Assembly: GCA_036743055.1 (NCBI GenBank)
Contig: DAINQE010000039.1
Coordinates: 1-23,469, forward strand
Direction of reading: 5' to 3'
DNA from: Sabulitectum sp036743055
GTDB lineage: Bacteria > Fermentibacterota > Fermentibacteria > Fermentibacterales > JCC-6
Length of the DNA stretch: 23,469 bases
Shown: piece after piece, positions 1 to 10,304 of the stretch
Position numbering within the stretch: position 1 is the stretch's first letter
Layout of the letters: every line of letters begins with the position of its first letter
The notes under the pieces: model-generated
Told to the model about the DNA's origin: nothing
Database searches by the model: none
The model's input: the letters and a program-made list of their open reading frames with translations, nothing else
Translations under genes and position numbers: made by a program

Positions 1-2
1 CC

Positions 3-1670
3 GACTGGAGCGGGCAGTTCTCTTCCGCAGAGAACACAGCCTGGTGTTCAATTCCCGGGCAACTGCAGCTTTCTTCCACCCCTATATCCCCCTGCGTGGA
101 ACATCAGGTCGCAGAAGGGATAGACAGCCCCTACGCCGCGGTGGTGGCGGATCTGAACGATGACGGTTTCAGTGACATAGTGTGCGGCAGCGGCACGAAT
201 GACGGTGTTCTTGCGTACTACGGTTCCTCCACCGGCGAATGGACCTTCCAGCTTGTATCCGATTCCACTCCTTCGGCGATCGGTATCTCCGTGGCGGACT
301 TCGACGGTGACGGAATGCTGGACATTGCTTCCTGCGCCGACACGGAAGTGCATCTCTTTTACAATGGCGGGGGTACCGTGCCCGAATGGACTTTGGACGT
401 CCCAGGCTCGGGATATCAGACCCTCCACGATGTTGAGGCAGTAGACATGGATCTTGACGGAGATCAGGACATAGTGGTCGCCGATTACGACGCAGACAGG
501 CTTTTCTGGCTCAGGAACGACGGCTCCTCATGGACGGACCTGACCATCAACGATGAGATCGACTACCCCTGCAAACCCCATGCGGCGGATATCGACGGAG
601 ACGGGAACATGGATGTGGCCTGCTCCGCATGGCTGGGTGAGAAGATAATGGTCTACTACGGCTCCGGAGGCGGGGAACCGGCATGGACTCCGCAGACAGT
701 GGATCCCGCCTGCGTGGCCGCCCACGGTACCAGGGCTTGCGACATCGACGGCGACGGGGATGTGGATATTCTCGGAGCTTCCATAAACGCAAGCCGACTT
801 TATCTTTACAGGAACGACGGTGGAACCGTTCCTTCCTGGGAGCGAGAGGAAATGGGCATAATCTCAGGCACGGCCATGGTGAGGATCGGAGACATTGACG
901 GCGATGGCGATCAGGACGCCACGGCTTCCTCATGGGGGAACGCAGGGGTGGCCTGGTGGGAGAACGACGGATCCGGTGTGTTTCAGAAGCATCTGATAAA
1001 GAGCGGCGGTCAGGCCACCAGCTGGTCCATAGCCGGGGATCTGGACAACGACGGCGATCTGGATGTGCTTGCGGTGCGCTTTCAGCAGGGCTCGCTCTAC
1101 TGGTATGAGGTCACCGGGTTCCTGCCGTCCGGATGGATGGAAAGCTCGATACTGGATACGGATTCCTCCCCCTGCTGGTCATCATTCTCCTGGACTGCTG
1201 ATATCCCGCAGGGATGCAGCGTTTCATTCCAGTTCAAATCATCCGATAACAGCTCAGCCATGGGGGAGTGGTCCCAGGAGTACTTCTCGCCCTCGATCCT
1301 GTCAGGTCTCGTCAACAGGTACTTCCAGTACCGTCTGAACCTTTCTTCATCCGATCCCATTCTTTCTCCTGTGATCTCTTCGGTGGAGCTCAACTGGGAC
1401 CCCATGGGAACGGGGCAGTCCGGAGAGGGGGGATTGCTGTTATGTGACAGCCCCTGCTACGGTTCCGTGCTGCTCAGGGTCTCAGAGTGTTTTGCTGAGA
1501 CTGTTACGGTGGATGTCTATTCCGCCGCTGGAAGACTGGTGGATTCACGGTCTGCATGGGGAGGCGATACGGTTGAACTGGATGGGCTCTCTTCAGGGAT
1601 GTACCTGTTCAGGGCAGAAAGCGCCGGGGGCTCGATCCAGACGGGAAGAACGGTGCTGATAGCCAGATAG
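3..1670 (+). CDS. Secreted FG-GAP/VCBS repeat protein with C-terminal sorting-like domain, 5' partial
   Basis: The frame is open from the first bases of the window, so the true start lies upstream; a GTG at 96 is only an internal candidate. At least seven calcium-binding-type loops of the form D-x-D-x-DG are visible, for example ADLNDDGFSD, ADFDGDGMLD, ADIDGDGNMD, CDIDGDGDVD and GDLDNDGDLD. This is the FG-GAP/VCBS beta-propeller pattern of extracellular proteins. A beta-rich domain follows, with MGEWSQ and YFQYRLNL segments. The last 80 or so residues (VDVYSAAGRLV, then LSSGMYLFRAE, ending TVLIAR) resemble the type A sorting domain of the type IX secretion system. No enzymatic motif is visible; adhesion or polymer binding is possible but unproven. 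It converges on the ATPase operon. The family call is firm; function and secretion route are inferred. Confidence 0.85.
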   Translation, partial: DWSGQFSSAENTAWCSIPGQLQLSSTPISPCVEHQVAEGIDSPYAAVVADLNDDGFSDIVCGSGTNDGVLAYYGSSTGEWTFQLVSDSTPSAIGISVADFDGDGMLDIASCADTEVHLFYNGGGTVPEWTLDVPGSGYQTLHDVEAVDMDLDGDQDIVVADYDADRLFWLRNDGSSWTDLTINDEIDYPCKPHAADIDGDGNMDVACSAWLGEKIMVYYGSGGGEPAWTPQTVDPACVAAHGTRACDIDGDGDVDILGASINASRLYLYRNDGGTVPSWEREEMGIISGTAMVRIGDIDGDGDQDATASSWGNAGVAWWENDGSGVFQKHLIKSGGQATSWSIAGDLDNDGDLDVLAVRFQQGSLYWYEVTGFLPSGWMESSILDTDSSPCWSSFSWTADIPQGCSVSFQFKSSDNSSAMGEWSQEYFSPSILSGLVNRYFQYRLNLSSSDPILSPVISSVELNWDPMGTGQSGEGGLLLCDSPCYGSVLLRVSECFAETVTVDVYSAAGRLVDSRSAWGGDTVELDGLSSGMYLFRAESAGGSIQTGRTVLIAR

Positions 1671-1765
1671 CCTGGAACCGATATTCTTCCAGGGGGTTTT
1701 ACCTATGGAAAGCCATTCGCGGAAAAGGTAACTCTCCTCGTGTGGTTTGCGGTTGTTCAGGCATA

Positions 1766-1796
1766 GGAGCGAAGGGCCCGGTCAGCCCTTCGCTCC
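1766..1796. terminator. Hairpin between convergent genes, probable bidirectional terminator
   Basis: A perfect 12-bp inverted repeat (GGAGCGAAGGGC at 1766-1777, GCCCTTCGCTCC at 1785-1796) encloses a 7-base loop. It starts 95 bases after the FG-GAP stop codon and, on the other strand, lies 5 bases beyond the atpD stop. On the + strand it is followed by CTTTCCT, only a weak T-tract. On the - strand there is no T-tract. The stem strength and position between convergent genes support a terminator. Confidence 0.7.
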
Positions 1797-1801
1797 CTTT
1801 C

Positions 1802-2431
1802 CTATATGGACTTGTTGGCCTCCACCATTTCTTTGACCTTCATGAGACGGGTGGTGTTGCCCCTCTCCATCTCATCCAGCTTGAGGCGTATGTAGCGAAT
1901 GGCCTCCTCGATCTCAGGTATCATTACGTATTCCAGCGAGTTAACTCTTCTTCTGGTGGAGTCTATCTCGTTGGCAATGAGGATTATAGCCTTCTCCTGC
2001 TCCGCCAGCTTTATTATCTCCGGCAGCACCGCCTTGTAGACCTCCAGGGCTTCATCCAGCTCAGGGGGGGTGTCGAACATTCCGTAGTTCCGTACCCTGC
2101 CCTCTATGGACACCTTGAAGACAGGAAGGGTGAGGTTCATCACCCGCCTTGTGGATGACTGCACAAGGGCCTCGGCGCCGGGGTATCTCAGGGCGTCGAG
2201 AAGGCTTTCCTCCTCCATGGCCGCCCTTGCGAAGAGGAATTCGCCATAAGCCTTTTCCAGTTTCTTCTCAAGGTCGGCCCTGGACCCCTCGTAGTCGGCG
2301 ATGAGCAGCTTGAACTGCCGCATCAGCTCGTCGAGCTTATCCTTCAGGAGCTTGTGCCCTTTTTTCGCCAGTTTGAGACGCTTCTTCAGCTGAAGCATCT
2401 CCATTCTGGTGGCTTTGACCTCAATCGCCAT
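1802..2431 (-). CDS. atpD: V/A-type ATP synthase subunit D (central stalk)
   Basis: Subunit D forms the coiled-coil central rotor shaft that turns inside the A3B3 head. The protein is 209 residues, normal for the family. It begins MAIEVKATRME and continues LKKRLKLAKKGHKLLKDKLDELMR, the conserved N-terminal helix of the family; the C-terminal part (from about residue 150) is again helical and charged. An in-frame ATG 18 bases upstream is possible. I prefer 2431 because the family starts at MAIEVK-type sequence and because GAGGG sits about 9 bases upstream. This start overlaps the atpB stop by 11 bp, implying coupled translation. It is the last gene of the operon and is followed directly by the hairpin. 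Confidence 0.95.
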   Translation of the reverse strand: MAIEVKATRMEMLQLKKRLKLAKKGHKLLKDKLDELMRQFKLLIADYEGSRADLEKKLEKAYGEFLFARAAMEEESLLDALRYPGAEALVQSSTRRVMNLTLPVFKVSIEGRVRNYGMFDTPPELDEALEVYKAVLPEIIKLAEQEKAIILIANEIDSTRRRVNSLEYVMIPEIEEAIRYIRLKLDEMERGNTTRLMKVKEMVEANKSI

Positions 2432-3824
2432 TGGCTTCGCCCTCTTCAACCGGCCAGTACCTGTCGAGGTACTCGGGCCTGATCCTCTTCATCTCGCTCC
2501 TGGGGAGGAGCTTCAGGAGTTCCCAGCCGAGTTCGAGGGTCTCCGTGATACCCCGCTCCTCGTGCTCGTCCTGGCTGATGTAGCGGTTCTCGTATTCTGT
2601 TGCGAACTCAAGGTAGTTCCTGTCCAGGTCACTGAGGGCGGCAACGCCCAGGATGACGGAGAGTTCCCTGGCCTGTTTGCCGGCGGAGTAGGCGGCCATG
2701 AGCTGGTTGAAGAGGTCAGAGTGGTCTTCCCTCGTCTTTCCCTTGCCGATGCCCTTGTCCTTCAGTCGGCTCAGGGACTCCATCACGTCCATGGGGGGGT
2801 AGATGCCCTTCTTGTGCAGTTCACGGTTGAGGATGAGCTGCCCCTCGGTGATGTAACCGGTAAGGTCTGGGATGGGGTGGGTCTTGTCGTCCTCGGGCAT
2901 GGTCAGAATGGGGATCTGGGTAATGGAACCCTTTCTCTCCTTGATCCTGCCGGCCCTCTCATAGATGGAGGAGAGGTCGGTGTAAAGGTATCCCGGATAA
3001 CCCCTTCGCCCGGGCACCTCACGCCTTGCGGCGCTGATCTCCCTGAGGGCGTCGCAATAGTTGGTCATATCTGTCAGCACCACAAGGATGTGCATGTTCT
3101 GCTCATAGGCGAGGTATTCCGCGGCGGTAAGGGCCATTCTGGGGGTGCTTATCCTCTCGATTGCCGGGTCGTCGGCAAGGTTCAGGAAAACCACCGCCCT
3201 GTCCATTGCCCCGGTTGCCCTGAAGTCCTTGATGAAGTAGTCGGCCTCTTCGAAGGTGATGCCCATTGCGGCGAAGATAACGGCGAAGTTCTCCTCGCCG
3301 CCTGTGACCTTTGCCTGCCTGGCTATCTGGGCGGCAACGGTGCTGTGGGGAAGGCCGTTGGCGCTGAAGATGGGAAGCTTCTGACCCCTCACCAGGGTGT
3401 TGATACCGTCGATGGAACTGAAGCCCGTCTGGATGAACTCGGCGGGGTAGTCCCTGGCATAGGGGTTGATGGGGGCGCCGTTGATGTTGTACATCTTCTC
3501 GGGAACGATGGGAGGATCGTTGTCGAATGGCGGGCGGGGTCTGCCCTGCCCGTCGAACACCCTGCCCAGCATCTCAGTGGAGACTCCAAGCTCCACTCCC
3601 TTTCCCAGGAACCTTACCTTGCAGGTTTCCAGGTCGGTTCCGCTGGAGCCCTCGAAGAGCTGCACCAGAGCTCTGGTGCTGTCCACTTCCAGGACCTTGC
3701 CGTGCCTCAGCTCTCCGCTTGCAAGCTCTATCTCCACGAGTTCTTCGTAGCTTACGTCTGATACTCTGTCCACCAGCATGAGGGGGCCGGATATTTCGAC
3801 AGTGGTTTTGTATTCCCGGATCAT
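2421..3824 (-). CDS. atpB: V/A-type ATP synthase subunit B (regulatory nucleotide-binding)
   Basis: Subunit B is the non-catalytic partner of A in the hexameric head. The 467-residue length is typical. At the P-loop position it has SANGLPHST (about residues 154-162) instead of GxxGxGKT, as expected for B. The family stretches RDYPAEFIQTG, YLAYEQNMHILVVLTDMTNY and YTDLSSIYERAGRI are present; the last contains the region of the conserved arginine that contacts nucleotide at the A/B interface. The open frame extends further upstream, but ATG 3824 is clearly the start: a strong GGGAGG lies 6 bases before it and the protein then begins MIREYKTTVEISGPL, as in homologues. It follows atpA after 11 bases. 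Confidence 0.97.
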   Translation of the reverse strand: MIREYKTTVEISGPLMLVDRVSDVSYEELVEIELASGELRHGKVLEVDSTRALVQLFEGSSGTDLETCKVRFLGKGVELGVSTEMLGRVFDGQGRPRPPFDNDPPIVPEKMYNINGAPINPYARDYPAEFIQTGFSSIDGINTLVRGQKLPIFSANGLPHSTVAAQIARQAKVTGGEENFAVIFAAMGITFEEADYFIKDFRATGAMDRAVVFLNLADDPAIERISTPRMALTAAEYLAYEQNMHILVVLTDMTNYCDALREISAARREVPGRRGYPGYLYTDLSSIYERAGRIKERKGSITQIPILTMPEDDKTHPIPDLTGYITEGQLILNRELHKKGIYPPMDVMESLSRLKDKGIGKGKTREDHSDLFNQLMAAYSAGKQARELSVILGVAALSDLDRNYLEFATEYENRYISQDEHEERGITETLELGWELLKLLPRSEMKRIRPEYLDRYWPVEEGEANGD

Positions 3825-3835
3825 TCTCGACCTCC

Positions 3836-5605
<1,770 letters not shown>

Positions 5606-5618
5606 TGCTTCCTCCGAC

Positions 5619-5951
5619 TCACTGTTCATCCTCCGCCATGAGGTCTACCCCCACGGCCCTGATGATCAGGTTCCTGATGGTGTCTTCGCCCCTGTGCTTC
5701 GAGCCCTGGACCCCGGGTAGGACCACAATGGCCGGAACAGGAAGGCTCACGACCTGATCGACCTCGCTCTGGAGGTGATCCAGCATATCCTCGGTTATCA
5801 TTATTACCGCAACTTTTTCCCGTACGAGCTTTTTGAAGGTTTCCACGGCTTCCCCGGTGTTGCTAGGGGTATAGGTCTCAACACCCAGGGCGCGGAACCC
5901 TAGAACCGAGTCCGCATCACCGATGAAGGCCGTTCTGCTTTTCTCCTCCAT
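5619..5951 (-). CDS. atpF: V/A-type ATP synthase subunit F (central stalk)
   Basis: Subunit F is the small Rossmann-like protein that binds subunit D in the central stalk and modulates ATPase activity. It is 110 residues, near the usual 100-110. The N-terminal FIGDADSVLGFRALGVETY is the F signature, followed by VAVIMITEDMLDHL and the PAIVVLPG strand-turn. AGGAGG lies just upstream of the ATG, and the gene begins 7 bases after the atpC stop. The name atpF here follows archaeal/Thermus usage and is not the F-type b subunit. Confidence 0.93.
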   Translation of the reverse strand: MEEKSRTAFIGDADSVLGFRALGVETYTPSNTGEAVETFKKLVREKVAVIMITEDMLDHLQSEVDQVVSLPVPAIVVLPGVQGSKHRGEDTIRNLIIRAVGVDLMAEDEQ

Positions 5952-5958
5952 GCTCCTC

Positions 5959-6933
5959 CTATCCCCTGGGTATCCTGGCCCTGAGGCGCCGGGAATCCAT
6001 GCCGGCGGACTTGCCGGCGGTGACGAGTTTCAGGTGGGAAACCTCAAGCTCTCGGTGAAGAACGTACGCTGCCAGGGGACCGGGGCTGAACATGTTAGCC
6101 GAGGCGGTTTCCAGGATGTCCAGTATCAGGATATCCGTTTCCCTCTGGTATCCCAGGAAGGATCCTCCCTCGAGCCCCTCTTCAAGTGCTTTGGAAGCAT
6201 CCTGAAACCCTGCTGTTTCCGCGAGGACCTCCGGAAGCTTCCTTGACCTGAATGCCTCACTCACCTCTCCAGGTGTGTGGTAACCGCCCTCGAGGAGCAT
6301 GCCCTCAAGCACCGCCGGAGAGATGCCCTCCTCCCTGGACCTTGCGGCGGAGAGGAAGTTCCTCAGTTCTATCTTCACCTTGGGAAGCCTGTTGAGGGGT
6401 TCATCCATACCGCCCAGGTTCCGTGATTCCACATCAGCCGCAAGCCTGTCAAGCTCAGCGTCCAGTTCGGCGGCTGAGGGTCTGGACATCTCCTGTATCC
6501 TTTCGAGACAGTTCCTGAAGCTTACCGGAAGACTCTCTGCTTCGGCTGAGTCCCCCCAGGCCCTGAGAAGGTTCTCCACCGGGATGGTTCCGGGAGGTTC
6601 GGTATCGACCTCTCCGCTTCCGCCGGCGGCCAGGCTCTTCCAGACATACCTGGCGTTGCGGACATCCCTTCTCTGGAGTATTCCCCTGGTGAACTCTTCA
6701 CTTCTGGAAAGGTCCCTTAACTCGTCCTCGGCCCTTGAAACGGCTGTTCTCAAGGCTTTTTCCAGGCTGCCTTCTCCCTGGAGGAGTGGAGCATACCAAG
6801 TTTCTCCCAGCACTCTCAGAACGTCGGCTCTGTCTTCCGCGGCAAGGAGCTGATGCCATACCCTCCTTGAGACCAGGGAGTCCTCGAGGCCGCTCACCCT
6901 GCCGCTGGCATACGCGTAGGAACTGTCTGACAC
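5959..6933 (-). CDS. atpC: V/A-type ATP synthase subunit C (AC39-like)
   Basis: Subunit C is the all-helical funnel that links the central stalk (D/F) to the membrane K ring. It is 324 residues and mostly helical. The N-terminus, SYAYASGRVSGLEDSLV, matches the YAYANARVRALE-type start of the family, and R-DV-NARYVWK-type segments occur near residue 105. It is the least conserved subunit here, so placement between E and F supports the call as much as sequence does. The start codon is GTG at 6933, two bases after the atpE stop, with GGGGG about 8 bases upstream inside the end of atpE. Confidence 0.9.
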   Translation of the reverse strand: MSDSSYAYASGRVSGLEDSLVSRRVWHQLLAAEDRADVLRVLGETWYAPLLQGEGSLEKALRTAVSRAEDELRDLSRSEEFTRGILQRRDVRNARYVWKSLAAGGSGEVDTEPPGTIPVENLLRAWGDSAEAESLPVSFRNCLERIQEMSRPSAAELDAELDRLAADVESRNLGGMDEPLNRLPKVKIELRNFLSAARSREEGISPAVLEGMLLEGGYHTPGEVSEAFRSRKLPEVLAETAGFQDASKALEEGLEGGSFLGYQRETDILILDILETASANMFSPGPLAAYVLHRELEVSHLKLVTAGKSAGMDSRRLRARIPRG

Positions 6934-6935
6934 TT

Positions 6936-7523
6936 TCAGTCCCCCTGCCCCTCCAGCGGCAGAAGCCGCGACAGCTCCATAACCATGGAGTCATGGTTGA
7001 GCTCGGCGAGCATGGAGAGTGTTGCGTTGAGACTTATGTCCCCGGAGCGCATTATGATGCCTCCGCAGTCGCCGTGATGGTCGGCTGAAAGCACGAAGGT
7101 GGTCTTCTCGCTGGACGCCTTCCTCAGGAACTCCGGTGTTATCCTGCCCGAATCCGCTTCGGCGGTAATAACTTCAACTTCACCTGTGAGATCGCATCCG
7201 CTGAGCAGGGCTTCGATGAGGTTAAGGTAGTCCTTGTCCCCGGCAATGTCCCTGACGGCCTGTTCGATGGCCCGGTCCACCAGGTGCCTTCTGTGGCTCA
7301 GGAGAGCCTTCTCCATCTCCCTGTGAAGATGATGCTTCATCCTTCGGGAACGGAGTTCGACCCTCTGCCTGATCCTGTCCAGATCCGTATGATGGCGGTC
7401 CTTTATCGAGGAACGCACCTTATGAAGGGCTTCGTTCTTCTCCCCTTCGGCTTCAGCCAGTATTCCGTCGGCCTTCTCCCGGGCGTCCTGCTCGATTTTC
7501 GCCAGTATGGCCTCCAGTGACAT
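6936..7523 (-). CDS. atpE: V/A-type ATP synthase subunit E (peripheral stalk)
   Basis: Subunit E pairs with a G/H-type coiled-coil protein to form the peripheral stalk. It is 195 residues. The first 110 or so are a long charged helix (for example IEQDAREKADGILAEAEGEK), followed by a small globular domain with DHHGDCGGIIMRSGDI, equivalent to the GG-x-x-x-x-x-DG region seen in E subunits. It ends in a helix. The ATG at 7523 comes 4 bases after the atpK stop, with a weak AGGT about 8 bases upstream. Confidence 0.92.
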   Translation of the reverse strand: MSLEAILAKIEQDAREKADGILAEAEGEKNEALHKVRSSIKDRHHTDLDRIRQRVELRSRRMKHHLHREMEKALLSHRRHLVDRAIEQAVRDIAGDKDYLNLIEALLSGCDLTGEVEVITAEADSGRITPEFLRKASSEKTTFVLSADHHGDCGGIIMRSGDISLNATLSMLAELNHDSMVMELSRLLPLEGQGD

Positions 7524-7527
7524 GGGT

Positions 7528-7983
7528 TTAACCTATCTGGCCGAGCATGAGGAACGAAACCAGGAAGCCCAGGATCGCGTAGAACTCCACGAATACAGCA
7601 AGAATCAGGGCTTTTGCGCTGTCATCTGGCTGCTTGGCGGTCATCATGGCGCCACCGGCGCAGACCTTTCCCTGGTGTATGCCCGACATGAGGCCGGCCA
7701 GGGCAATGGGAAGCCCGGCGGCAAAAATCTTCCAGGCGGTCATCATGGTGAGTTCGTCAACGGCGCCGATCTTGCCTATGAGAAGGAAGGCTATAACGAA
7801 TCCGTAGATGCCCTGGGTACCAGGAAGGGCGGAAAGCAGAAGGAGTTTTCCGAACTTCTTGGGATCAACGCTCATAACACCGGTGCTGGCCTGGGCTGCT
7901 ATCCCGACCCCCACTGCACTTCCGATACCAGCCAGTGCGCAGGCAAGTGCCACGCCGAGATAGGCTACCAGATATACGCTCAC
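7528..7983 (-). CDS. atpK: V/A-type ATP synthase subunit K (membrane rotor ring), duplicated hairpin
   Basis: Subunit K forms the ion-carrying rotor ring. The 151 residues contain four membrane helices, that is, a duplicated two-helix hairpin (16-kDa type). The ion carboxylate is kept only in helix 4 (E133 in VEFYAILGF); helix 2 has Q57 in LPGTQGIYGF. L53, T56, Q57, Y60, Q104 and E133 coincide in identity and spacing with L61, T64, Q65, Y68, Q110 and E139 of Enterococcus hirae NtpK as I remember it. These are its Na+ site residues, so a sodium ring is inferred. The start is GTG at 7983, 7 bases after GGAGG; a nearer ATG is out of frame. Confidence 0.96.
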   Translation of the reverse strand: MSVYLVAYLGVALACALAGIGSAVGVGIAAQASTGVMSVDPKKFGKLLLLSALPGTQGIYGFVIAFLLIGKIGAVDELTMMTAWKIFAAGLPIALAGLMSGIHQGKVCAGGAMMTAKQPDDSAKALILAVFVEFYAILGFLVSFLMLGQIG

Positions 7984-7998
7984 TTCATATCCTCCTTG

Positions 7999-9975
7999 TT
8001 ATGGTTGCTGTCTTTCTATCCTTACATACTTCGGTTCATATCTCAGGGGTGTAAAGGGTACCCCGGTCCCGTCATAGAACTTGCCGAAGAACTCAACGAA
8101 CTGAAGCCTCGCCGTGTGAATGAATCCGCTGAGCACAGCCATAGCCAGATTGAACAGGTGACCTCCGGCAAGAACCAGAACCGCGAGGATAAACCCCGCG
8201 ACTGGAATGGAGCTGGAGAGCATTCCTGCTATGTCATTTATCACAGAGGCGATTATGGCGCTGGAAAGGGCAAGGGCGAAAAGCCTGGAGTAGCTGAGGA
8301 CATCCCCCAGCAGGTTAACAATACCGTAGCATGCGTATGCTCCGAGACCGACCTTGCCTCCGATGTTGCCGGCTTCCCTGCCTCCCATTATGAAGATCAG
8401 AAGTGCTCCGGCTCCCAGCATTCCCATGAGAATGGAATCCAGTGGGCCTGAATTGTCGTAGATGTTGAAGAGATAGTGGTCGAAGAGCCAGGGAAAAAGA
8501 CCGAGCAGGGAAAGCATCCAGCCCGCCTGGTCAATGAAGGCGGCGACGCCCTCTCCCTCCCTGAGCCTTTTCTTGAGGTTGACCACCACTCCCCAGGCGA
8601 GCTGTATTACTCCGAAGACCAGTGTGAGGTAGAGGAACTGGTTGGAGAGGGAGAAGCTCTCGCCTCGTGGGGCCAGGCTGTTCAGAGGAGCTGCGGCTGC
8701 CTGAAGAAATCCGGGAAGGCTTTCGAGGGGCGCTCCGAACCATCCGCCGAGAAGGACACCCCAGAAGATGCTGGCCAGACCGCCCTGAAAGAGAAGCCTG
8801 AAAAGCCTGGAGTTCCCCTGGCGCTTTTCCGTGAAGTACCACCCTGCCGCCGCGCCGGCGGAAAGGGCCAGACCGTAGCCGGCGTCTCCAATGCAGATGC
8901 CGAAGAACATGGCATAGAACGGAGCCATGTGGGGGGTGGGGTCGGGATCCGCTCCGTTGGGTCTTCCGTACATGTCGGTGAGCATCAGATATGGGTCGGC
9001 GGTGGCGCTTTCCGAAAGATGGACCGGAGGGGTTTCGCCGGGGAGGGGATCTATAACCGCCATATCCACCTCACCCAGCCGCTCCAGGGAGCCTTTCAGC
9101 ATATCGATGTCGGAACGCCTGGCCCAGGCATGGAGAAGCACGGTGGTGGAACTTTCCCTTCCCAGAGCTGCCGCTGAACGGCGAAATCCTCTGAGACCAG
9201 CCGCATCGGCCATTGCTTCGATCTCCCGGAGCCTTCCAAGGAGAACACAGGTTTCTTCCCTGAGTGCCTTCTCCCTGGCGGTGATGCTCTCCATGCTGCT
9301 CTGAAGCGCCCGCAGCTCTTCCTCTGGCTCTCCTGTGTAGCCGGAGAAATCCTCGGCTGCGAAGCCGGCTTCCGTGAGGGAGTCAAGGATCTGATTTTCC
9401 TGCTCAGTATGCCAGATCACCACCGCCCTGGATTCGGAGAGCTTCAGAAAGTCGAAGAGGGGCTGCTCTTCCCGCATCTCCTCCAGTGCAGCGAATCCTT
9501 CGCCCGGGGATACTTTCCCGGCTCTGAGACTGAAGGTCCCCTCCCTGTTGATCTGGCTGAATCCCATGGGGAGGTCTATCCACTGCTGCAGGAACTCGAT
9601 GCGCCGCCGGGTTTCCTGGCCTTTGGAAGAAAGTTCGGAAAGCTCCTCGGCAATGGAAGCGGAGCGGAGGACCGCTTCCCTCAGCTCACTGTCGTTGAGC
9701 AGCGCCGTGAGATCCCCCGCGGTATAAACATTCTCCTTCTTGGTCTGCTTTCCGCCGGAGGATGACCTCAGGAATGGAATTGCCCTGGAGAGGGCAGCAG
9801 AGAGCTTCGCCTGCTCAGGGTCCTGCCCTGATGAGGGAGATTCCAGAGGGGCATCCTCGGCTGATGACATGTCTATCAGGTGAATCCTGCCGGTTTCCTC
9901 CAGCACGGAAAGAACATCTTCCCTCCTTGCGGAATGGCAGAGTATTTCGGTCTTTACCACCGGATCCCTGGCCAT
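7999..9975 (-). CDS. atpI: V/A-type ATP synthase subunit I (membrane stator)
   Basis: Subunit I (a-subunit homologue) holds the half channels beside the K ring. It is 658 residues. The N-terminal half (about 1-330) is soluble and helical. The C-terminal half holds several membrane helices, starting near MAPFYAMFFGICIGDAGYG. R564 in SYSRLFALALSSA and R623 in HTARLQFVEF are 59 residues apart, matching the two essential arginines I recall for Thermus (563 and 622). The C-terminus VEFFGKFYDGTGVPFTPL is a family signature. The start ATG overlaps the upstream stop by one base (TGATG), and atpK begins 15 bases after the stop. Confidence 0.96.
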   Translation of the reverse strand: MARDPVVKTEILCHSARREDVLSVLEETGRIHLIDMSSAEDAPLESPSSGQDPEQAKLSAALSRAIPFLRSSSGGKQTKKENVYTAGDLTALLNDSELREAVLRSASIAEELSELSSKGQETRRRIEFLQQWIDLPMGFSQINREGTFSLRAGKVSPGEGFAALEEMREEQPLFDFLKLSESRAVVIWHTEQENQILDSLTEAGFAAEDFSGYTGEPEEELRALQSSMESITAREKALREETCVLLGRLREIEAMADAAGLRGFRRSAAALGRESSTTVLLHAWARRSDIDMLKGSLERLGEVDMAVIDPLPGETPPVHLSESATADPYLMLTDMYGRPNGADPDPTPHMAPFYAMFFGICIGDAGYGLALSAGAAAGWYFTEKRQGNSRLFRLLFQGGLASIFWGVLLGGWFGAPLESLPGFLQAAAAPLNSLAPRGESFSLSNQFLYLTLVFGVIQLAWGVVVNLKKRLREGEGVAAFIDQAGWMLSLLGLFPWLFDHYLFNIYDNSGPLDSILMGMLGAGALLIFIMGGREAGNIGGKVGLGAYACYGIVNLLGDVLSYSRLFALALSSAIIASVINDIAGMLSSSIPVAGFILAVLVLAGGHLFNLAMAVLSGFIHTARLQFVEFFGKFYDGTGVPFTPLRYEPKYVRIERQQP

Positions 9976-10304
9976 CAGCCCCTCTCTCTCTCCACCGCTC
10001 CGCGGAGAAGCTTCAGGGCCTCCGGAGCAAGAACGGAAGCGGATTCATCGAGTTTCCGCTTCTTCTTCTGGAGGTCTTCGGCAAGCTTTGCCTGAAGCTC
10101 TTCCAGCTCATCATCAAGCTTCTCCAGTGCCATCTTCTCGTATTTCTCCTGCTCGCTCCGGTATTCATCCTCTATCGCCGATATCTGATCCGGGACGGCG
10201 GTCCTGATTCCGCGGGCTTTCCGCTCCGCTTCCTCGACCGTTTCCCCGGCGGCCTTTTCAGTGGCGAGAAGGGAGTCTAGTCTGCCGTTCAATCGATTCA
10301 CCAT
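9975..10304 (-). CDS. Probable V/A-type ATPase peripheral-stalk subunit (G/H-like coiled coil)
   Basis: A 109-residue, highly charged protein predicted to be one continuous helix rich in E, K, R and A. It lacks membrane segments and catalytic motifs. It occupies the first position of the operon, directly before subunit I, where Thermus has its G subunit and archaea have H; that protein dimerises with E in the peripheral stalk. Sequence alone would only allow the call coiled-coil protein. The start is uncertain: AAAGG directly abuts the ATG at 10304, so the GTG one codon later or a later TTG may be used. The stop overlaps the atpI start by one base. Confidence 0.8.
   Translation of the reverse strand: MVNRLNGRLDSLLATEKAAGETVEEAERKARGIRTAVPDQISAIEDEYRSEQEKYEKMALEKLDDELEELQAKLAEDLQKKKRKLDESASVLAPEALKLLRGAVERERG

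Noticed and set aside
2409..3761. Long + strand open frame opposite atpB/atpD (about 450 codons)
   Set aside because: It mirrors the codon structure of the real subunits, has low-complexity V/G/H/L-rich sequence, and resembles no family. The - strand genes are certain.
5606..5629. Earlier ATG for atpA at 5629, overlapping atpF by 11 bp
   Set aside because: GGAGG directly abuts this ATG, whereas the ATG at 5605 has ideal spacing and matches the family N-terminus. The 11-bp overlap, like those elsewhere, is intriguing but not enough.
7507..8451. + strand open frame opposite atpK/atpI (314 codons)
   Set aside because: It spans the junction of two certain - strand genes and lacks a ribosome binding site or family features.
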